Positions 63,245-64,000 of a stretch of DNA of 64,000 nt are shown here, piece by piece. The stretch covers positions 62,001-126,000 of the forward strand of contig NZ_DS990133.1 in the NCBI RefSeq assembly GCF_000187895.1, in the 5' to 3' direction. Source of the DNA: Phocaeicola plebeius DSM 17135. Lineage in GTDB: Bacteria; Bacteroidota; Bacteroidia; Bacteroidales; Bacteroidaceae. Position numbers and translations under genes: made by a program. Under the pieces are notes generated by a model that was given only the letters and a program-made list of their open reading frames with translations, had not been told where the DNA came from and searched no databases. Numbering within the stretch: the first letter of the stretch is position 1; each line of letters opens with the position of its first letter.

Positions 63245-63290
63245 ATCATTTCTTCAGGCAGGGTGTATCATTTATTCAGGATTATTATAC

Positions 63291-63298
63291 TATCTTTG
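63291..63298 (+). promoter_or_regulatory. -7 box TATCTTTG for the symporter gene
   Basis: TAnnTTTG on the plus strand, 19 nt before the start at 63317. Confidence 0.5.
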
Positions 63299-63316
63299 TT
63301 CCAAAAGGTCAACGAT

Positions 63317-64000
63317 ATGAAAAAGATTAAACTAGGCCTCCTGCCACAAATTCTGATTGCCATCGCATTGGGTATTGCCGCCGGAACGGTTTCACCGGAA
63401 TTTCCCGTACGCGTGTTCGTGACATTCAACGCATTGTTCAGCCAGTTCCTGAATTTTATCATTCCGCTTATCATCGTCGGACTGGTTACTCCCGCCATTG
63501 CCGATATTGGGAAAGGTGCCGGGAAGATGCTGGTAGCCACTGTACTTCTGGCTTACGGAGCCACACTGTTCTCCGGTTTTCTTTCATTCGGTGTAGGAGA
63601 AACCTTCTTTCCTGACCTTATTACCCGAAATATTCCTTTATCCGAAATCAGTGAGGCCAAAGGTGTTACCCCTTTCTTCACGGTAGCCATTCCGGAACCT
63701 CTCAACGTGATGACTGCCCTCGTTATGGCATTTACTGTCGGACTAGGACTGGCACACCTAGATACAAATTACTTGAAAAATGCATGCAACGACTTCAAGG
63801 AAATCATTGTCAAGACCATACAGGCTGTCATACTTCCCCTACTTCCGATTTACATCTTTGGAATCTTCTTCAACATGACTCACTCCGGACAAGTATTCCA
63901 CGTGCTGGCTGTCTTTGTCAAGATTATCGGAATCATCTTCCTCCTGCATATTTTCCTGCTGATATTCCAATACTGCATTGCCGGAATGTTCGTGGGCAAG
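63317..64000 (+). CDS. Dicarboxylate/amino-acid:cation symporter, partial
   Basis: 228 residues visible, open to the right edge. Hydrophobic spans and LPQILIAIALGIAAGTV, NALFSQFLNFIIPLIIVGLV, EPLNVMTALVMAFTVGLGLA mark the DAACS/SLC1 family. It would import dicarboxylates or acidic amino acids with Na+ or H+. The C-terminal half, with the substrate-binding hairpins, lies outside the window. Confidence 0.85.
   Translation, partial: MKKIKLGLLPQILIAIALGIAAGTVSPEFPVRVFVTFNALFSQFLNFIIPLIIVGLVTPAIADIGKGAGKMLVATVLLAYGATLFSGFLSFGVGETFFPDLITRNIPLSEISEAKGVTPFFTVAIPEPLNVMTALVMAFTVGLGLAHLDTNYLKNACNDFKEIIVKTIQAVILPLLPIYIFGIFFNMTHSGQVFHVLAVFVKIIGIIFLLHIFLLIFQYCIAGMFVGK

Overview
The window looks like a chromosomal segment of a gut Bacteroidales, most likely Bacteroides or Phocaeicola. 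The evidence is the recurrent TAnnTTTG promoter -7 boxes, the absence of strong Shine-Dalgarno sequences, many outer-membrane barrels and TonB receptors with an N-terminal signal ending in Q, and the gene orders fucR-fucI-fucA-fucK-fucP and thrA-(apgM-like thrB)-thrC. The species cannot be named from the sequence alone.

Layout. 1-4.4 kb: an acyl-CoA synthetase interrupted by one amber codon, a small secreted protein, a TPR protein and a MalY/PatB-type PLP enzyme. 4.4-8.6 kb: an aromatic amino-acid operon (pheA, aminotransferase, DAHP synthase-chorismate mutase, tyrA) behind a Phe/Tyr-rich leader peptide and a complete-looking attenuator. 8.6-18.5 kb: envelope genes on the minus strand (a GH10-like hydrolase, small secreted proteins, two large outer-membrane barrels, two small barrels, a sigma-factor stump). 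18.7-20.8 kb: an ABC exporter with a GntR/YtrA regulator and a probable operator. 20.9-30.5 kb: uvrA, then a kinase-RapZ fusion and a MurU-like nucleotidyltransferase, lptD, an HD hydrolase and a NamZ/DUF1343 muramidase, together suggesting peptidoglycan amino-sugar salvage. 30.5-35.9 kb: the threonine operon with a possible Thr leader. 35.9-44.6 kb: radA, an envelope operon with a frameshifted DUF5723-like gene, a FAD oxidoreductase and a LuxR-type regulator. 44.7-48.8 kb: a TonB receptor and an intact IS3-family element. 48.8-53.1 kb: an autoregulated winged-helix/membrane-protein pair, then cytochrome c maturation genes (resB, ccsA) with a tri-haem cytochrome c peroxidase. 53.2-59.6 kb: the complete fucose operon. 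59.6-64 kb: three tRNA genes, rfbA-rfbC, a GNAT-nitrilase fusion and the start of a dicarboxylate/amino-acid symporter.

The most interesting signals are regulatory or structural rather than new protein families: the aromatic attenuator; three intergenic arrays that all repeat every 22 nt but with different unit sequences; candidate operators for FucR, the YtrA-like regulator and the winged-helix regulator; and the kinase-RapZ fusion next to MurU. Four genes show damage or shortening: acyl-CoA synthetase (amber), DUF5723-like (frameshift), ECF sigma factor (region 2 only) and possibly fucK (short C-terminus).
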